Notes: generated by a model not told the origin, from the letters alone. 64,000 nt of DNA from Alphaproteobacteria bacterium (GCA_028289425.1 JANQPL010000017.1:535287-599286), one strand, 5' to 3'. Numbered from the stretch's first letter, positions 36,450-46,426 are shown. Program-made: numbers and translations.

Positions 36450-37406
36450 GTGTCATCGAAGTATTTGGTGGATCCTGAACTGCTGTCGCATGTGGAGAGC
36501 ATGCCTCAGGTGGTGCTCACCCATGACATATTGCCCAAAGTTCGGGAGATGAGCGCCGCCATGGCGAAAAACCTGCCGCCGCTTCCCGAAGACGTTCTGC
36601 GTGAAGAACGGTTTGTCCCCGGGAACAACGGCGATCCGGATGTTCGCTTGCTGATCTGCCGGCCGGTCAAACAAAAGCCGGGGCGCCCCGGCATTTACCA
36701 CACCCATGGGGGTGGCTTCATTCTTGGGGCTCCGGAACGCGGCGAGCCTGGCCTGGTTTCATTGGTAAAAGAACTTGACTGTGTGGTGGTGTCGGTCGCC
36801 TATCGTTTATCGCCCGAGACAAAGTTTCCAGGCCCCTTAGAAGACTGTTATGCGGGGTTTTCCTGGATGCATAAAAACGCCGACGAGCTCGGTGTCGATC
36901 CGCAAAAAATAGCGATTGCCGGGGAAAGCGCTGGCGGCGGACTTGCGGCTGGCTTGTGCTTGCTTGCCCGCGACCGGGAAGAATACCCGGTTCTTTTCCA
37001 GTATCTCGCCGTGCCCATGCTGGACGACCGCACCGCAATTCGAGAAGAAAATGACCCGCATCCCTTTACCGGCGAGTTCGGATGGAACCGGCAACACAAT
37101 CGGTTCGGGTGGGAGTGTTATTTGGACGCTGCACCGGGAAGCGATGACATTTCAAAATATGCAGCACCTGCGCGGGAAGCGGACTTGTCCGGATTGCCGC
37201 CCACTTATCTGTTGACCGGTGCAATGGATTTGTTTCTGCCGGAAGACACGGACTATGCCATGCGCCTTATCCGGTGCGGTGTTCCAACCGAATTCAGGAT
37301 CATGCCGGGGGCGCCTCATGGCGCCTTGGGCCTTGAAGGGGCGCAAGTCGCCAAAGAATGCGGCCGCGATCGGCTCCGTGTCCTGCGGCGCGCCTTTTAC
37401 CCGTAG
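36450..37406 (+). CDS. Alpha/beta hydrolase (HSL/GDXG family esterase)
   Basis: A cytoplasmic-looking hydrolase of 318 residues. YHTHGGGFILG is the HGGG oxyanion motif and AGESAGGGLAAGL holds the nucleophile Ser. GAMDLFLPEDTDYA and GAPHGALG supply Asp and His. GTG 36450 follows GGGGG at 5 bases and begins SSKYLVDPEL, a common start in this family; TTG 36438 after AAGGA is the alternative. It follows the aldo/keto reductase in the same direction and is related to the hydrolase at 38261-39247. Confidence 0.87.
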   Translation: MSSKYLVDPELLSHVESMPQVVLTHDILPKVREMSAAMAKNLPPLPEDVLREERFVPGNNGDPDVRLLICRPVKQKPGRPGIYHTHGGGFILGAPERGEPGLVSLVKELDCVVVSVAYRLSPETKFPGPLEDCYAGFSWMHKNADELGVDPQKIAIAGESAGGGLAAGLCLLARDREEYPVLFQYLAVPMLDDRTAIREENDPHPFTGEFGWNRQHNRFGWECYLDAAPGSDDISKYAAPAREADLSGLPPTYLLTGAMDLFLPEDTDYAMRLIRCGVPTEFRIMPGAPHGALGLEGAQVAKECGRDRLRVLRRAFYP

Positions 37407-37470
37407 CGACAAATCTGTCCAAAGGGTTCAGCCGCGCCCCTGAATTTGCGTGGTGGGATGGGAGTAAGTC

Positions 37471-38175
37471 TCAAATTTCAAGATAACTCTCAGCCATCAG
37501 CTTCATTTCAGCGATGAAAGCTTCATCGCTTTGGTTCGGTAATGTGCGGTAACCACCAGGCCGTTGTCCGAAGGCCCGACGAATCATCATGAGGCGGAAC
37601 ATTTCCAGCACCATGGTCACCGCCACGTTGGGGTCGGGATGATTGATCTCATCAAACCGGGGGCGGATGAGCGTCATAACGGTTTTTGCCGCTTTCTTCC
37701 GCGTCGCTTCGAATTGAGCGTCAATGTTCGAGTCTTGCATTCCGAAAAAAGTAACGGCTCTCAAAACACCCGGAAACCGCCGATGCAGTTTGAGCCAAAA
37801 TCTCAAATAGCCTTCAAGAACTTCCAATAGAGGCACACCTTCCCACAGGCTTGGGTCCAACCCCTTTTCTGCAGTCTGAGTCATCTCTGTGGTGAAGCGG
37901 TCGATGACGGCGTAAATGATCGTCTGCCGGTCTTGGAAGTAGTGATACAAAAGTCCGGCCGAAACTTCCGCTCTCTTCGCGATTGCCCCAATGGTCAACG
38001 CGTCCGGACCTTCTTCGTTGATAATGTCTTGGGCAGCATCGAGCAATTTTGATCTTGTTCGTGCGCTGCGGTCTTGCTGCGGTTCGCGCACCCAGCACAG
38101 ATCCCAAAGTTCTTTTTTGGAGGCTTGCTCCAGTCTCTGGGTGTTGGTTTTGCGTTGCGTGATTGCTTGGCCCAT
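37471..38175 (-). CDS. TetR family transcriptional regulator
   Basis: A 234-residue TetR protein. The HTH is at about 55-100: ARTRSKLLDAAQDIINEEG, then TIGAIAKRAEVSAGLLYHYF. The C-terminal half is helical and variable, as usual. It lies downstream of an HSL-type hydrolase on the same strand with 85 bases between, and in the centre of the P450/AKR/hydrolase cluster. It is the best local candidate to bind the TGAATTCAA elements, and if read from the hydrolase promoter it would regulate itself. That link is inference. Confidence 0.9.
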   Translation of the reverse strand: MGQAITQRKTNTQRLEQASKKELWDLCWVREPQQDRSARTRSKLLDAAQDIINEEGPDALTIGAIAKRAEVSAGLLYHYFQDRQTIIYAVIDRFTTEMTQTAEKGLDPSLWEGVPLLEVLEGYLRFWLKLHRRFPGVLRAVTFFGMQDSNIDAQFEATRKKAAKTVMTLIRPRFDEINHPDPNVAVTMVLEMFRLMMIRRAFGQRPGGYRTLPNQSDEAFIAEMKLMAESYLEI

Positions 38176-38260
38176 TAATGAATATCCGTTTGTTATAACT
38201 GATCTGTGCTATGCCGAAATATACACTCTTCGTAAGAAAAGTCGCCCCATCTCAGGTGCC

Positions 38261-39247
38261 CTAAAATATTGGAATTCCGAACGCCATTTTGACGGCTTCT
38301 TCAAAGTCGCGTGCTGTTCTTCGGCTTACTTCCGCAGTGGGCGCCAGATTCATGTGCCCATGATTCGTGCCCGCATAGACAATAAGGTCCGTCCGCACAT
38401 TGTTCGCGGTCAAACGATTGGCATATTCCACCGCTTCGTCCCGTAAAAGGTCCATCTCCTCCACAAAAATGCTCGCGGGAGGAAGGCCTGACAAGTCATC
38501 CGTCCGTGCCGGCGAGGCATAGGGGGAAACTTCGCTTTGGCCGTTTTGTCCGAGATAGAGTTGCCATCCCATTTTGGCCTTCGTTCGATTCCACACGCGC
38601 GGGTCTTCGATGAGTTGCGCAGATCTCGTTTCCAAGCGGTCATCTAAGACCGGCACCACTAAGAACTGGTGACAAATCTTGGGTCCCTTAAGATCTCGTG
38701 CCATCAGCGCCAATGCCGCCGCGAGGCATCCGCCGGCGCTTCCGCCACCGATCGCAATGTTCTTTTGAGACCCGCCGAGTTCCTGCGGCCCCTTCCCGGC
38801 CCACAGTAAGGCGGCATAGCAGTCGTTCTGGCCGGCCGGAAAAGGGTGTTCCGGCGCGAGACGGTAGTCGACCGACACTATGTTGCACCCGATCCTGCGC
38901 ACCAGCCGCACGCTCATGGCATCGTTTTCGTCCACACTGCCAAACAGGAAACCGCCGCCATGCACCCACAAAAGCGTGTTCTCGCTTGTCCCTTTCTCGG
39001 GCGTGTACACGCGGACCGGAACCTCATGCCCGTCGGCCTCAAAGCCCGGGATCATCGCGTTTACGATCTTCACCCCTTCCGGATCCTGAAGGGCGTCCGG
39101 CCTCATGGCGTTTCGTATACGATCAAAGTCCGGATTTTTCGTCCAGTCGGTCGCGGGGCGAGTCTTAAGCGCCTCTGCGAGTTCTGGATCAAGATAGGGC
39201 GCAAGATCGGTAATGGGGTCCACGTGGTGGTTCCTTTCCAGGTCCAT
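38261..39247 (-). CDS. Alpha/beta hydrolase (HSL/GDXG family esterase)
   Basis: A 328-residue hydrolase with LLWVHGGGFLFG (HGGG) and IGGGSAGGCLAAAL (nucleophile Ser). FVEEMDLLRDEAVEYA gives the acid and NHGHMNL the His region. The start is uncertain: ATG 39247 is used, with ATG 39262 and GTG 39274 as alternatives; none has a strong ribosome site. It is divergent from the second TonB receptor, and the gap contains two TGAATTCAA-like elements. Serves ester or lactone hydrolysis in the catabolic cluster. Confidence 0.85.
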   Translation of the reverse strand: MDLERNHHVDPITDLAPYLDPELAEALKTRPATDWTKNPDFDRIRNAMRPDALQDPEGVKIVNAMIPGFEADGHEVPVRVYTPEKGTSENTLLWVHGGGFLFGSVDENDAMSVRLVRRIGCNIVSVDYRLAPEHPFPAGQNDCYAALLWAGKGPQELGGSQKNIAIGGGSAGGCLAAALALMARDLKGPKICHQFLVVPVLDDRLETRSAQLIEDPRVWNRTKAKMGWQLYLGQNGQSEVSPYASPARTDDLSGLPPASIFVEEMDLLRDEAVEYANRLTANNVRTDLIVYAGTNHGHMNLAPTAEVSRRTARDFEEAVKMAFGIPIF

Positions 39248-39748
39248 TCGACATTCTTGCATGCCTGCTGACACACGAACGCGCCGGTCTTCTTTGGCGA
39301 ATGCCAGGAAAAAGCAGCGAGGTGCGCCACAGATGGCAGCGAACGCCGAAAAAATATAATGCCGTTATACGACGAAATCGAACATGAATTCAAATTTATT
39401 GATCAAAAATTGAAAACGAATTCAATTTTATATTGATCGATGCAAATCGAGTTGTTACCGTGTCAAATATCGGCGAGATGGGTGTGTTGCTTGGGGGGTC
39501 GTTCTCGTCATCTCAGCACAAACAGCCAGCGGCACCGCCTGAGAGGTCTCCACAGACTCAGTTGGAGAGGCGGATTGCCGTTCAATTTTGAAGTACCACA
39601 CACCCGAAATTGGACCTGCCCTGAGATTTGATCTGGGTGCAAATGAATTTGTGCTCAACGGTCGGTCTCTTCGAGGAATGCCAAAAAGTCTGGCACCCCG
39701 CCATTGCGATGGAGAGAAAAAGGGGGCCGGGGAACTAGGGAGATGAGT
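39248..39748. other. Long divergent control region between esterase and TonB receptor genes
   Basis: A 500-base space without a gene. It is AT-rich around 39350-39440 and holds the paired GAATTCAA elements. The part from 39440 to 39740 shows no clear feature apart from an AGGGAG ribosome site for the TonB receptor. Confidence 0.6.
39384..39438. promoter_or_regulatory. Paired GAATTCAA elements
   Basis: Two direct copies: ATGAATTCAAATTTATTGATC at about 39384 and CGAATTCAATTTTATATTGATC at about 39417. Each has GAATTCAA, then a T-rich stretch, then ATTGATC. The spacing is about 33 bases, near three helical turns, which suits cooperative binding. The core also occurs at 30119 and 35292. Confidence 0.45.
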
Positions 39749-42214
39749 ATGTTTACCAGGGGATCTAAGGGCCTGCGAAGATGGGGCATTGCGGCGTTAG
39801 CTCTGTCTACGTCGTTGGGAGGTGCCACGTCGGCCGTCGCTCAATTGGATGAAATCATCGTGACGGCGCAGAAACGCGAGCAGTCGCTTCAGGATGTGCC
39901 GGTCTCGGTTCAGGCGTACAGCGGTGACTTTTTGGCGAATGCCGGGGTCGATGATTTGATCGAGCTCCAGTTTTTTTCGCCGGGCCTTGTGGCGGTAACC
40001 GCCGCGAGCAATGTAACAACATCGATTGGCATTCGCGGATTGGGAACGACCGGCGGCAGCGTTGCGCTTGAGTCGGCGGTCGGCATTTACATCGACGGCG
40101 TTTACCGTTCGCGTCAGACGTCAGCTATTGGTGATCTGATCGATATTGAGCGTGTAGAGATTTTGAAGGGCCCTCAGGGAACGCTCTTTGGCCGGAACAC
40201 CACAGCGGGCGCCTTGCAATACATAACCGTCGCGCCGCAGCAGGAGTTTGGCGGATGGGGTGAGTTCCAAGCCGGCAATCTCGACTTTTACAATGTTAAG
40301 GGTGCTGTCAATATTCCGATTGTGGAAGACAAGATTGCGACGCGTTTTTCCGGGGCTTGGGCGCGCCGCGACGGTTACGTCGACAATATTACCACGGGCA
40401 GCGACACAAACGAACGCGATCGGTATCAGATGCGCGGGCAGGCCCTCTTTACGCCGACCAATGACATTTCTTTGCGCATCATTGGCGATTACTCGAAACT
40501 AGATGAGCTGTGCTGCTCCAACGGCAACTACGTCGACGGGGTTCAGGACCCGCCTTTCATTGCGGGTGGCCTCGTTGTTCCTGCGGCCCAGTTTAATGAC
40601 GACATCTACGCGTCGAACATCGATTCAATGTCGGATGTTGAAGAATGGGGCATTTCCGGCGAGTTGAACTGGAATATCGCAGACCTCTTTACGTTTACGT
40701 CGATCACGGCGTATCGGAGCTTCGAATCCAGCAGCATTGTAGATGCAGATATTACCGGCTCGGATATCGCCGCAGCCACTGACGCGATCGACCAAAAATC
40801 ATTTAGCCAGGAAGTCCGTTTCTCAGGCAACATTGCCGATCGTGTGGAATGGGTCGCGGGTGGCTTTTACTTCAATCAGTCATTGGACAATATCAGATCC
40901 GTGACCAGTGGTGCCCTTGGCAACGCGTTCAACTTACCCTTGGCGCCGACAGCGACACTGGCGGACATCGTGTTCTTGGGGGCGTTTGCGCCGCTTATTC
41001 CGGCTGGCTCTGATTGCGCGACAACTTTGATCCCTGTGTTTGTGCCGGCTTGTTCGCAACTGGCGTTCCCTGAAGGTGAGGGGACCCTTGATGTTGCAAA
41101 CCAGGACCACGAAAGTTGGGCCATTTTTGGTCAGGGTGATTTTAGTGTGACCGAGGACCTCATCGTCACGTTGGGTCTGCGGTACAACAACGAGAAAAAG
41201 ACGCTCGACACCGATTTCGGTGAGACCGGATTTTTCCCGGCGTTTCTGCTGAACCCCGTCCTAACACCGGCCAATGCCGACCAGCAGGGCATTCGCTTTA
41301 AGGACACTAACGTTTCCGGAACGGCGAAGCTCTCTTATTTCTGGACCGATGACATCATGACCTATTTCTCCTACAGCCGCGGCTATAAGGCTGGTGGGAC
41401 GAATACGGGCCGTCTTGCATTGGCCCCAGGCAGTGCAACAGCCGCCGCGGTCGAATATCTCCTGACGGGAGAGGTCACATCGGCGACAGCGCAAACGCTG
41501 CTGCCGGCCACGTTCGGACCAGAGATTGCCAAGTCCCTGGAATTCGGCGTGAAGAGTGACATCTTCGACAGTCGGCTTCGCATTAATGCAGCGATTTTCC
41601 GGACCGTTTACGACGACCTGCAACAAACGGGATTGACGCCAACAGGGTTCGCGCTCACCAACGCAGGTAGAGTGACATCGCAAGGGTTGGAGTTGGATGC
41701 CCAGGCGATCCCGTTTGACTGGTTGAGCCTTTCCGGCAGCCTTGCCTTTGTCGACGCGCGGTATGACGTGTTCGACGTCGGCCCCTGTATCGTGTCGGTC
41801 GATCTGGCGCTGTCGCCGGATGTTGGCGAGCCGGGATTTCCAAACATCTGTGATGTGGCCGGCAATCGCGTTCAAGGAACGCCCCAATGGTCGGCTGCGG
41901 GATCCGCGCGCGTAGCACATCCAATCTTCAACGATGTGCTGGGTTATGGCCAAATCGATATCCGCTGGTCGGGGGACACGCTCTATGGCCCGGAAAACGA
42001 TCCAAACAAAACCGTCGGCGATTTCTCGCTCGTGAACATGCGGGTTGGCGCGTCAACGCTTGACGGGCTGATTGATATTTCTGTGTGGGGGAAGAATGTC
42101 TTCGACGTAGACTACGCCAGTGTCCCTCTTGGAAATGTCATTCGTCCCCAGACGGTTATTGCAGGGCATACCGAACCGCGTACATACGGTGTTACGGTTC
42201 GATCCCGGTTCTGA
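39749..42214 (+). CDS. TonB-dependent outer membrane receptor
   Basis: An 821-residue receptor. A signal peptide (MFTRGSKGLRRWGIAALALS, cleavage near AVAQ) is followed by a plug starting DEIIVTAQKREQSLQDVPVS. GPQGTLFGRNTTAGAL is the plug signature, and the long barrel ends with the terminal Phe in VRSRF. ATG 39749 is chosen because GGGAG then stands about 7 bases upstream; ATG 39743 would touch it. It is divergent from an esterase and is followed by a hairpin and then a sugar-type transporter gene. Likely imports a substrate of the cluster. Confidence 0.91.
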   Translation: MFTRGSKGLRRWGIAALALSTSLGGATSAVAQLDEIIVTAQKREQSLQDVPVSVQAYSGDFLANAGVDDLIELQFFSPGLVAVTAASNVTTSIGIRGLGTTGGSVALESAVGIYIDGVYRSRQTSAIGDLIDIERVEILKGPQGTLFGRNTTAGALQYITVAPQQEFGGWGEFQAGNLDFYNVKGAVNIPIVEDKIATRFSGAWARRDGYVDNITTGSDTNERDRYQMRGQALFTPTNDISLRIIGDYSKLDELCCSNGNYVDGVQDPPFIAGGLVVPAAQFNDDIYASNIDSMSDVEEWGISGELNWNIADLFTFTSITAYRSFESSSIVDADITGSDIAAATDAIDQKSFSQEVRFSGNIADRVEWVAGGFYFNQSLDNIRSVTSGALGNAFNLPLAPTATLADIVFLGAFAPLIPAGSDCATTLIPVFVPACSQLAFPEGEGTLDVANQDHESWAIFGQGDFSVTEDLIVTLGLRYNNEKKTLDTDFGETGFFPAFLLNPVLTPANADQQGIRFKDTNVSGTAKLSYFWTDDIMTYFSYSRGYKAGGTNTGRLALAPGSATAAAVEYLLTGEVTSATAQTLLPATFGPEIAKSLEFGVKSDIFDSRLRINAAIFRTVYDDLQQTGLTPTGFALTNAGRVTSQGLELDAQAIPFDWLSLSGSLAFVDARYDVFDVGPCIVSVDLALSPDVGEPGFPNICDVAGNRVQGTPQWSAAGSARVAHPIFNDVLGYGQIDIRWSGDTLYGPENDPNKTVGDFSLVNMRVGASTLDGLIDISVWGKNVFDVDYASVPLGNVIRPQTVIAGHTEPRTYGVTVRSRF

Positions 42215-42236
42215 GTTTACGAACCATTTGAAAGGG

Positions 42237-42263
42237 AAGGCCGGGACGATGTGTCCCGGCCTT
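42237..42263 (+). terminator. Hairpin after the TonB receptor gene
   Basis: An 11-base perfect stem (AAGGCCGGGAC at 42237-42247, complement at 42253-42263) lies 23 bases past the stop. The following T-run is poor (CGGTTTG), so termination may be partial. Confidence 0.5.
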
Positions 42264-42337
42264 CGGTTTGATTGGAGCTCAAGGGTTTCGTGCATCAAGG
42301 AAGATTACACATCCATTCGCACATAGAGTAAGTGCAC

Positions 42338-43942
42338 ATGAAACAAGACGACGCAGACGGGTCTCGTGCGAATGCCATGGATGGGTTGACCAAGTTTACC
42401 TATGGATTCGGGTCGATCGCCTATACGGTGAAGGACTACGGGTTCGGTTTCATTTTGATATTCTATGGCGCCGTCCTCGGGGTTCCGCCCGCCCTTACCA
42501 GCCTCGCCATCTTCATTGCTCTCATGGTCGATGCTGTCTCAGATCCGATAATAGGAATGTGGTCCGATTCCTTGCAGTCGCGTTGGGGGCGGCGCCATCC
42601 GTTCATGTATGCATCGGCCTTACCCGTTTCGATCGGCGTTTATTTGCTCTTCAATCCGCCGGCGGATCTCCGGGGCGCGGACCTTTTTCCATATCTTCTG
42701 TCTCTCGCCATTCTCATCCGGGTTTCGATTACACTTTATGAAATTCCCTCCCTCTCGCTCGTCGCCGAGCTGACCGACAATTATGATCAGCGGACGTCCT
42801 TAGTAAGCTATCGAACACTTCTCGGTGCTGTCGGGGCCTTCGCGGTATCCATATTTACGCTCACTCAATTGCTCGTCGCCACCGAAAGCGAGCCGAACGG
42901 ATACTTCAACATAGATGGCTATTCAACGTATGGTGCCCTTGCGGGCAGTATGATCTTTCTCGCGATCATGGTGTCGGCGATTGGAACTCACCGGCACATC
43001 CCCAATTTGAGAAAGCCGCCTCCGAAAAAAACGTTCAACCTCAACCGTACCATTTCTGAGTTGGCGGAAACTTTCTCAAACCCATCATTCATCGCTATCT
43101 TTCTTGCGTCCCTCATGTTCGGAATGGCATCGGGGATTGCGGCAAATCTGAACCATCACATCAACAATTTTTTCTGGGGACTAACGCCTCAGCAGGTCGG
43201 GATCATTTCCATAGCTGCGTTCTTCTCCGCAGCGATTGCCTTTCGGATAGCTCCGATCGTCACACGCACGATGGGTAAAAAGAAAGGCGGGATTATTGTC
43301 GGCGCGATTGCCTTTTTTGCGTCCCCCATGGCCATGGCATTGAGTCTCATCGGCTGGTTTCCGGCACCAGGTACAGACGCGTTGTTCTACACGCTGGTCG
43401 TATTCGTCCTCGTTGATTTTTCGCTTGTTTTCACGGCACAGATACTCATTACATCGATGATCGCCGACATTGTGGAGGACAGCGAACTCAAAACGGGCAG
43501 GCGGTCGGAAGGTCTATTCTTTTCAGCGCAGACATTCGCAAAAAAGTCGGTGTCCGGACTCGGTGCCCTTTTTGCGGGGCTTATGTTGTCGACCGTTGGT
43601 TTTCCATCGGGGACGCGGCCCGACTATGTTGATCCACAAACGATCCGTCATTTGGCGATGCTCTATGTCCCGATCATGTTAGCCGTTTACGGCATCGGGA
43701 TTTTCTTGCTCACGCTTTATAAGATCGATCGCAAGCAGCATGAAGAAAACCTATCCCGCCTAAAAACCACACCACCGATTGTGCCGGCGGTGCCGGCACC
43801 GGCATTTGCTGCCGGCGGTAAGGCACCGTCGACGGCGCCGGTTCCTATGGCTGCCCAAACACAAAAAGACGAGGCGCAACCGCCTAGCGCGGACGGCGCC
43901 AAGAATGAATCCAAAACCGAACAGATGTGCAGAAGGAATTGA
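42338..43942 (+). CDS. GPH-family (glycoside-pentoside-hexuronide type) cation symporter
   Basis: A 534-residue membrane protein with about 12 hydrophobic segments. GSIAYTVKDYGFGFILIFY and VDAVSDPIIGMWSDSLQSRWGRRHP are the GPH signatures (the D-P-I-x-G and GRRHP motifs). The C-terminal 60 residues are a Pro/Ala-rich, soluble tail. The annotated family transports sugars, but members in catabolic clusters may carry other compounds. The stop codon is 1 base before the start of the aldehyde dehydrogenase, so both are co-transcribed. Confidence 0.88.
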   Translation: MKQDDADGSRANAMDGLTKFTYGFGSIAYTVKDYGFGFILIFYGAVLGVPPALTSLAIFIALMVDAVSDPIIGMWSDSLQSRWGRRHPFMYASALPVSIGVYLLFNPPADLRGADLFPYLLSLAILIRVSITLYEIPSLSLVAELTDNYDQRTSLVSYRTLLGAVGAFAVSIFTLTQLLVATESEPNGYFNIDGYSTYGALAGSMIFLAIMVSAIGTHRHIPNLRKPPPKKTFNLNRTISELAETFSNPSFIAIFLASLMFGMASGIAANLNHHINNFFWGLTPQQVGIISIAAFFSAAIAFRIAPIVTRTMGKKKGGIIVGAIAFFASPMAMALSLIGWFPAPGTDALFYTLVVFVLVDFSLVFTAQILITSMIADIVEDSELKTGRRSEGLFFSAQTFAKKSVSGLGALFAGLMLSTVGFPSGTRPDYVDPQTIRHLAMLYVPIMLAVYGIGIFLLTLYKIDRKQHEENLSRLKTTPPIVPAVPAPAFAAGGKAPSTAPVPMAAQTQKDEAQPPSADGAKNESKTEQMCRRN

Positions 43943-43943
43943 A

Positions 43944-45371
43944 GTGAGAGATTATACGAAGTTCTACATTGATGGCGAATGGGTTGACCCTGCAGGTAGC
44001 GATCGTCTCGACGTTATTAATCCGGCCACTGAGAAAGCGTGTGGTGTCATCAGCCTGGGAACGGATGCCGACGTTGATCTTGCTGTTGCCGCAGCCCATC
44101 GCGCTTTCCCCAAATTCTCAATCACAAGCCCTCGAGAGCGCATTGAGTTGCTGGAGACCATCGCCGCCAAATATCAAGAACGCTTTGACGACATGGCAAA
44201 GGCCATCACCGAAGAAATGGGCGCGCCCGCGTGGCTTGCACAGGCCGCCCAAGCCCGGGTGGGCAGAGAACATCTGCTCAATGCTGCGAAGATATTGCGG
44301 GATTACAAACTCGATGATCCGCAGGGGCCGACGCTGCTGGCCAAGGAACCCATAGGTGTATGCGCGTTCATCACGCCGTGGAATTGGCCGTCAAATCAAA
44401 TCGGCTGCAAAATCGCCCCGGCGATTGCCACCGGCTGCACCGTCATTCTTAAGCCTTCCGAAATTGCGCCGTTCTCGGGCTACATCTGGGCGGAGATTAT
44501 GGATGCGGCCGGCGCGCCCGCCGGCGTATTCAATCTTGTGAATGGGGAAGGCCCCGTGGTTGGCGCGGCGCTCTCCTGGCATCCAAAAGTCGACATGGTA
44601 TCGTTTACCGGTTCCACCAGAGCCGGGATTGAGGTGGCCAAGAACGCCGCCTCAACCGTCAAGCGGGTGCACCAAGAACTTGGTGGAAAGTCTCCGAACA
44701 TAATTCTTGATGACGCGGACCTGTCCGAGGCCGTGCCGCGGGGCATTATGCAAGTGATGGTGAATTCGGGTCAGAGCTGCAACGCGCCCACGCGCATGCT
44801 CGTGCCTCGGTCCAAACTTAAGGAAGCGATCGAGTTGGCGAAAAAAGCGGCGGAGGGCGTGACTGTTGGGGATCCGAACAGTGATATCCGTATGGGGCCG
44901 GTTGTCTCCGACGTTCAATGGAACAAGGTGCAAGGGCTGATTCAAAAGGGTATTGATGAAGGAGCAACACTGGTGACGGGCGGGCCGGGAAAACCTGATG
45001 CCTGTGAAACGGGGTACTTCGTGAAACCGACGGTGTTTGCGGATGTCACCAATGACATGACCATCGCGCGGGAAGAAATTTTCGGCCCCGTTGTTTCAAT
45101 CATCTCTTACGAGACGGAAGAAGAAGCCATAGAAATCGGAAACGATACGGACTATGGGCTGGCCGCCTATGTTCAGTCCACGGATTTGGAACGTGCGCGT
45201 GCCGTTGCACGGAAACTGAGGGCGGGGCAAGTCAATATCAATGGCACGCCAAACGATCCAATGGCGCCTTTCGGCGGGTATAAGCAATCCGGCAACGGCC
45301 GAGAGTGGGGACCCTTGGCATTCGAGGAGTTTCTCGAAGTGAAAGCCATCTTAGGGTTCGAAGCGGCTTAA
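43944..45371 (+). CDS. NAD(P)-dependent aldehyde dehydrogenase
   Basis: A 475-residue ALDH-superfamily enzyme. FYIDGEWVDPAGSDRLDV starts the family. HQELGGKSP holds the general base Glu245, and NSGQSCNAPTRM holds the nucleophile Cys279. FTGSTRAG is the NAD-binding segment. GTG 43944 has AAGGA 8 bases upstream and fits the family start; a longer frame overlapping the transporter is not needed. Its stop overlaps that of the convergent oxidoreductase by 4 bases. A decayed, frameshifted relative of its C-terminal part lies at 48960-49077. Confidence 0.93.
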   Translation: MRDYTKFYIDGEWVDPAGSDRLDVINPATEKACGVISLGTDADVDLAVAAAHRAFPKFSITSPRERIELLETIAAKYQERFDDMAKAITEEMGAPAWLAQAAQARVGREHLLNAAKILRDYKLDDPQGPTLLAKEPIGVCAFITPWNWPSNQIGCKIAPAIATGCTVILKPSEIAPFSGYIWAEIMDAAGAPAGVFNLVNGEGPVVGAALSWHPKVDMVSFTGSTRAGIEVAKNAASTVKRVHQELGGKSPNIILDDADLSEAVPRGIMQVMVNSGQSCNAPTRMLVPRSKLKEAIELAKKAAEGVTVGDPNSDIRMGPVVSDVQWNKVQGLIQKGIDEGATLVTGGPGKPDACETGYFVKPTVFADVTNDMTIAREEIFGPVVSIISYETEEEAIEIGNDTDYGLAAYVQSTDLERARAVARKLRAGQVNINGTPNDPMAPFGGYKQSGNGREWGPLAFEEFLEVKAILGFEAA

Positions 45372-46426
45372 TCTCGAATGTGGACAAGCTGCTTTCCAAA
45401 ATTCTTGCCCGCCAACATGCCCTTAAACGCCTCCGGCGCACTCTCCAAACCTTCGGAAACCGACTCCCGATAATTGAGATGTCCTGATCGCACCAGATTG
45501 GCGAGGGTTTCGGTGATTTCTTGATGCTGATCTTGCCATTCGGCCACCAGAAAGAACCGGTGCTCTGGTGGCGATTCCATGGTCCCGAAGATGTGCATTG
45601 GTGTTTCCACTGTCTCCGGAGATGTGGTGTTGTAAACCGATACAAATCCGCAAATTGGAACGCGACTGCCCGCGTTTAAGAGAGGGACGATGGCCTTTGA
45701 GACGTCTCCTCCCACATTCTCGAAGTAAATGTCTATGCCATTAGGGCAGGCCGCTTTCAGTTGCTGCGTTAGGTCTCCCGATTTGTAGTCGATGCAAGCG
45801 TCGAATCCTAAGTCATTGACAACGAAATCACATTTCTTCGAACCGCCAGCGATCCCGACCACTGTGCAGCCTTCCCTTTTCGCCAATTGGCCAACCACAC
45901 TGCCCACTGCCCCCGAGGCGGCAGAGACGACAAGCGTCTCGCCGGCCGCGGGTTTCCCGAGATATTTCAGTCCGCAATAGGCTGTTCGACCGGGCATTCC
46001 GGCGACGCCCAAATATGCTTGAATGGGAATCCCTTCGGGATCCACTTTGTAAAGGCCATCCTCAGAATCTGAGGCGACATAATATTCCTGCCAGCCCGAG
46101 TGACATGTCACAATGTCTCCAACTCGGAAGTTGCGAGATTTGGACTCGATGACGCGTCCAACAACTTCACCCGGCATGGTTCCCCCAATCGAAACGGGGT
46201 CTTGATAACTTTCCATGTCATTCATTTGCGGGCGCATGTAAGGGTCCAAGGAAAGCCACAGGGACTCAACGAGGATTTCGCCGTCATTCGCGGCCGGCAC
46301 ATCGGAAGCCTTTAGCGTCAAATCGCCCTGGCGAAGTTCTCCCTTTGGCCGTCGGCTCAAGACAATGGCCCGATTTTGCCGAACGCTTTTGTTGCCAAAT
46401 AGTCTGTTGAGCGCCCATCGAAACAT
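45368..46426 (-). CDS. NADP-dependent oxidoreductase of the zinc-free MDR family (prostaglandin/leukotriene reductase-like)
   Basis: A 352-residue medium-chain dehydrogenase/reductase. The N-terminal GroES-like part (VSLSLDPYMRPQMND-type region, SLWLSLDPYMR) and Rossmann AASGAVGSVVGQLAKREG are diagnostic of the PTGR/CurA-like branch, which reduces the double bond of enones. NVGGDVSKAIVPLL and AEWQDQHQE follow as in the family. It has no zinc-site Cys cluster. It is convergent with the ALDH and divergent from a CoA transferase; the shared promoter region contains a perfect GGACTATAGTCC palindrome. Confidence 0.9.
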   Translation of the reverse strand: MFRWALNRLFGNKSVRQNRAIVLSRRPKGELRQGDLTLKASDVPAANDGEILVESLWLSLDPYMRPQMNDMESYQDPVSIGGTMPGEVVGRVIESKSRNFRVGDIVTCHSGWQEYYVASDSEDGLYKVDPEGIPIQAYLGVAGMPGRTAYCGLKYLGKPAAGETLVVSAASGAVGSVVGQLAKREGCTVVGIAGGSKKCDFVVNDLGFDACIDYKSGDLTQQLKAACPNGIDIYFENVGGDVSKAIVPLLNAGSRVPICGFVSVYNTTSPETVETPMHIFGTMESPPEHRFFLVAEWQDQHQEITETLANLVRSGHLNYRESVSEGLESAPEAFKGMLAGKNFGKQLVHIRD

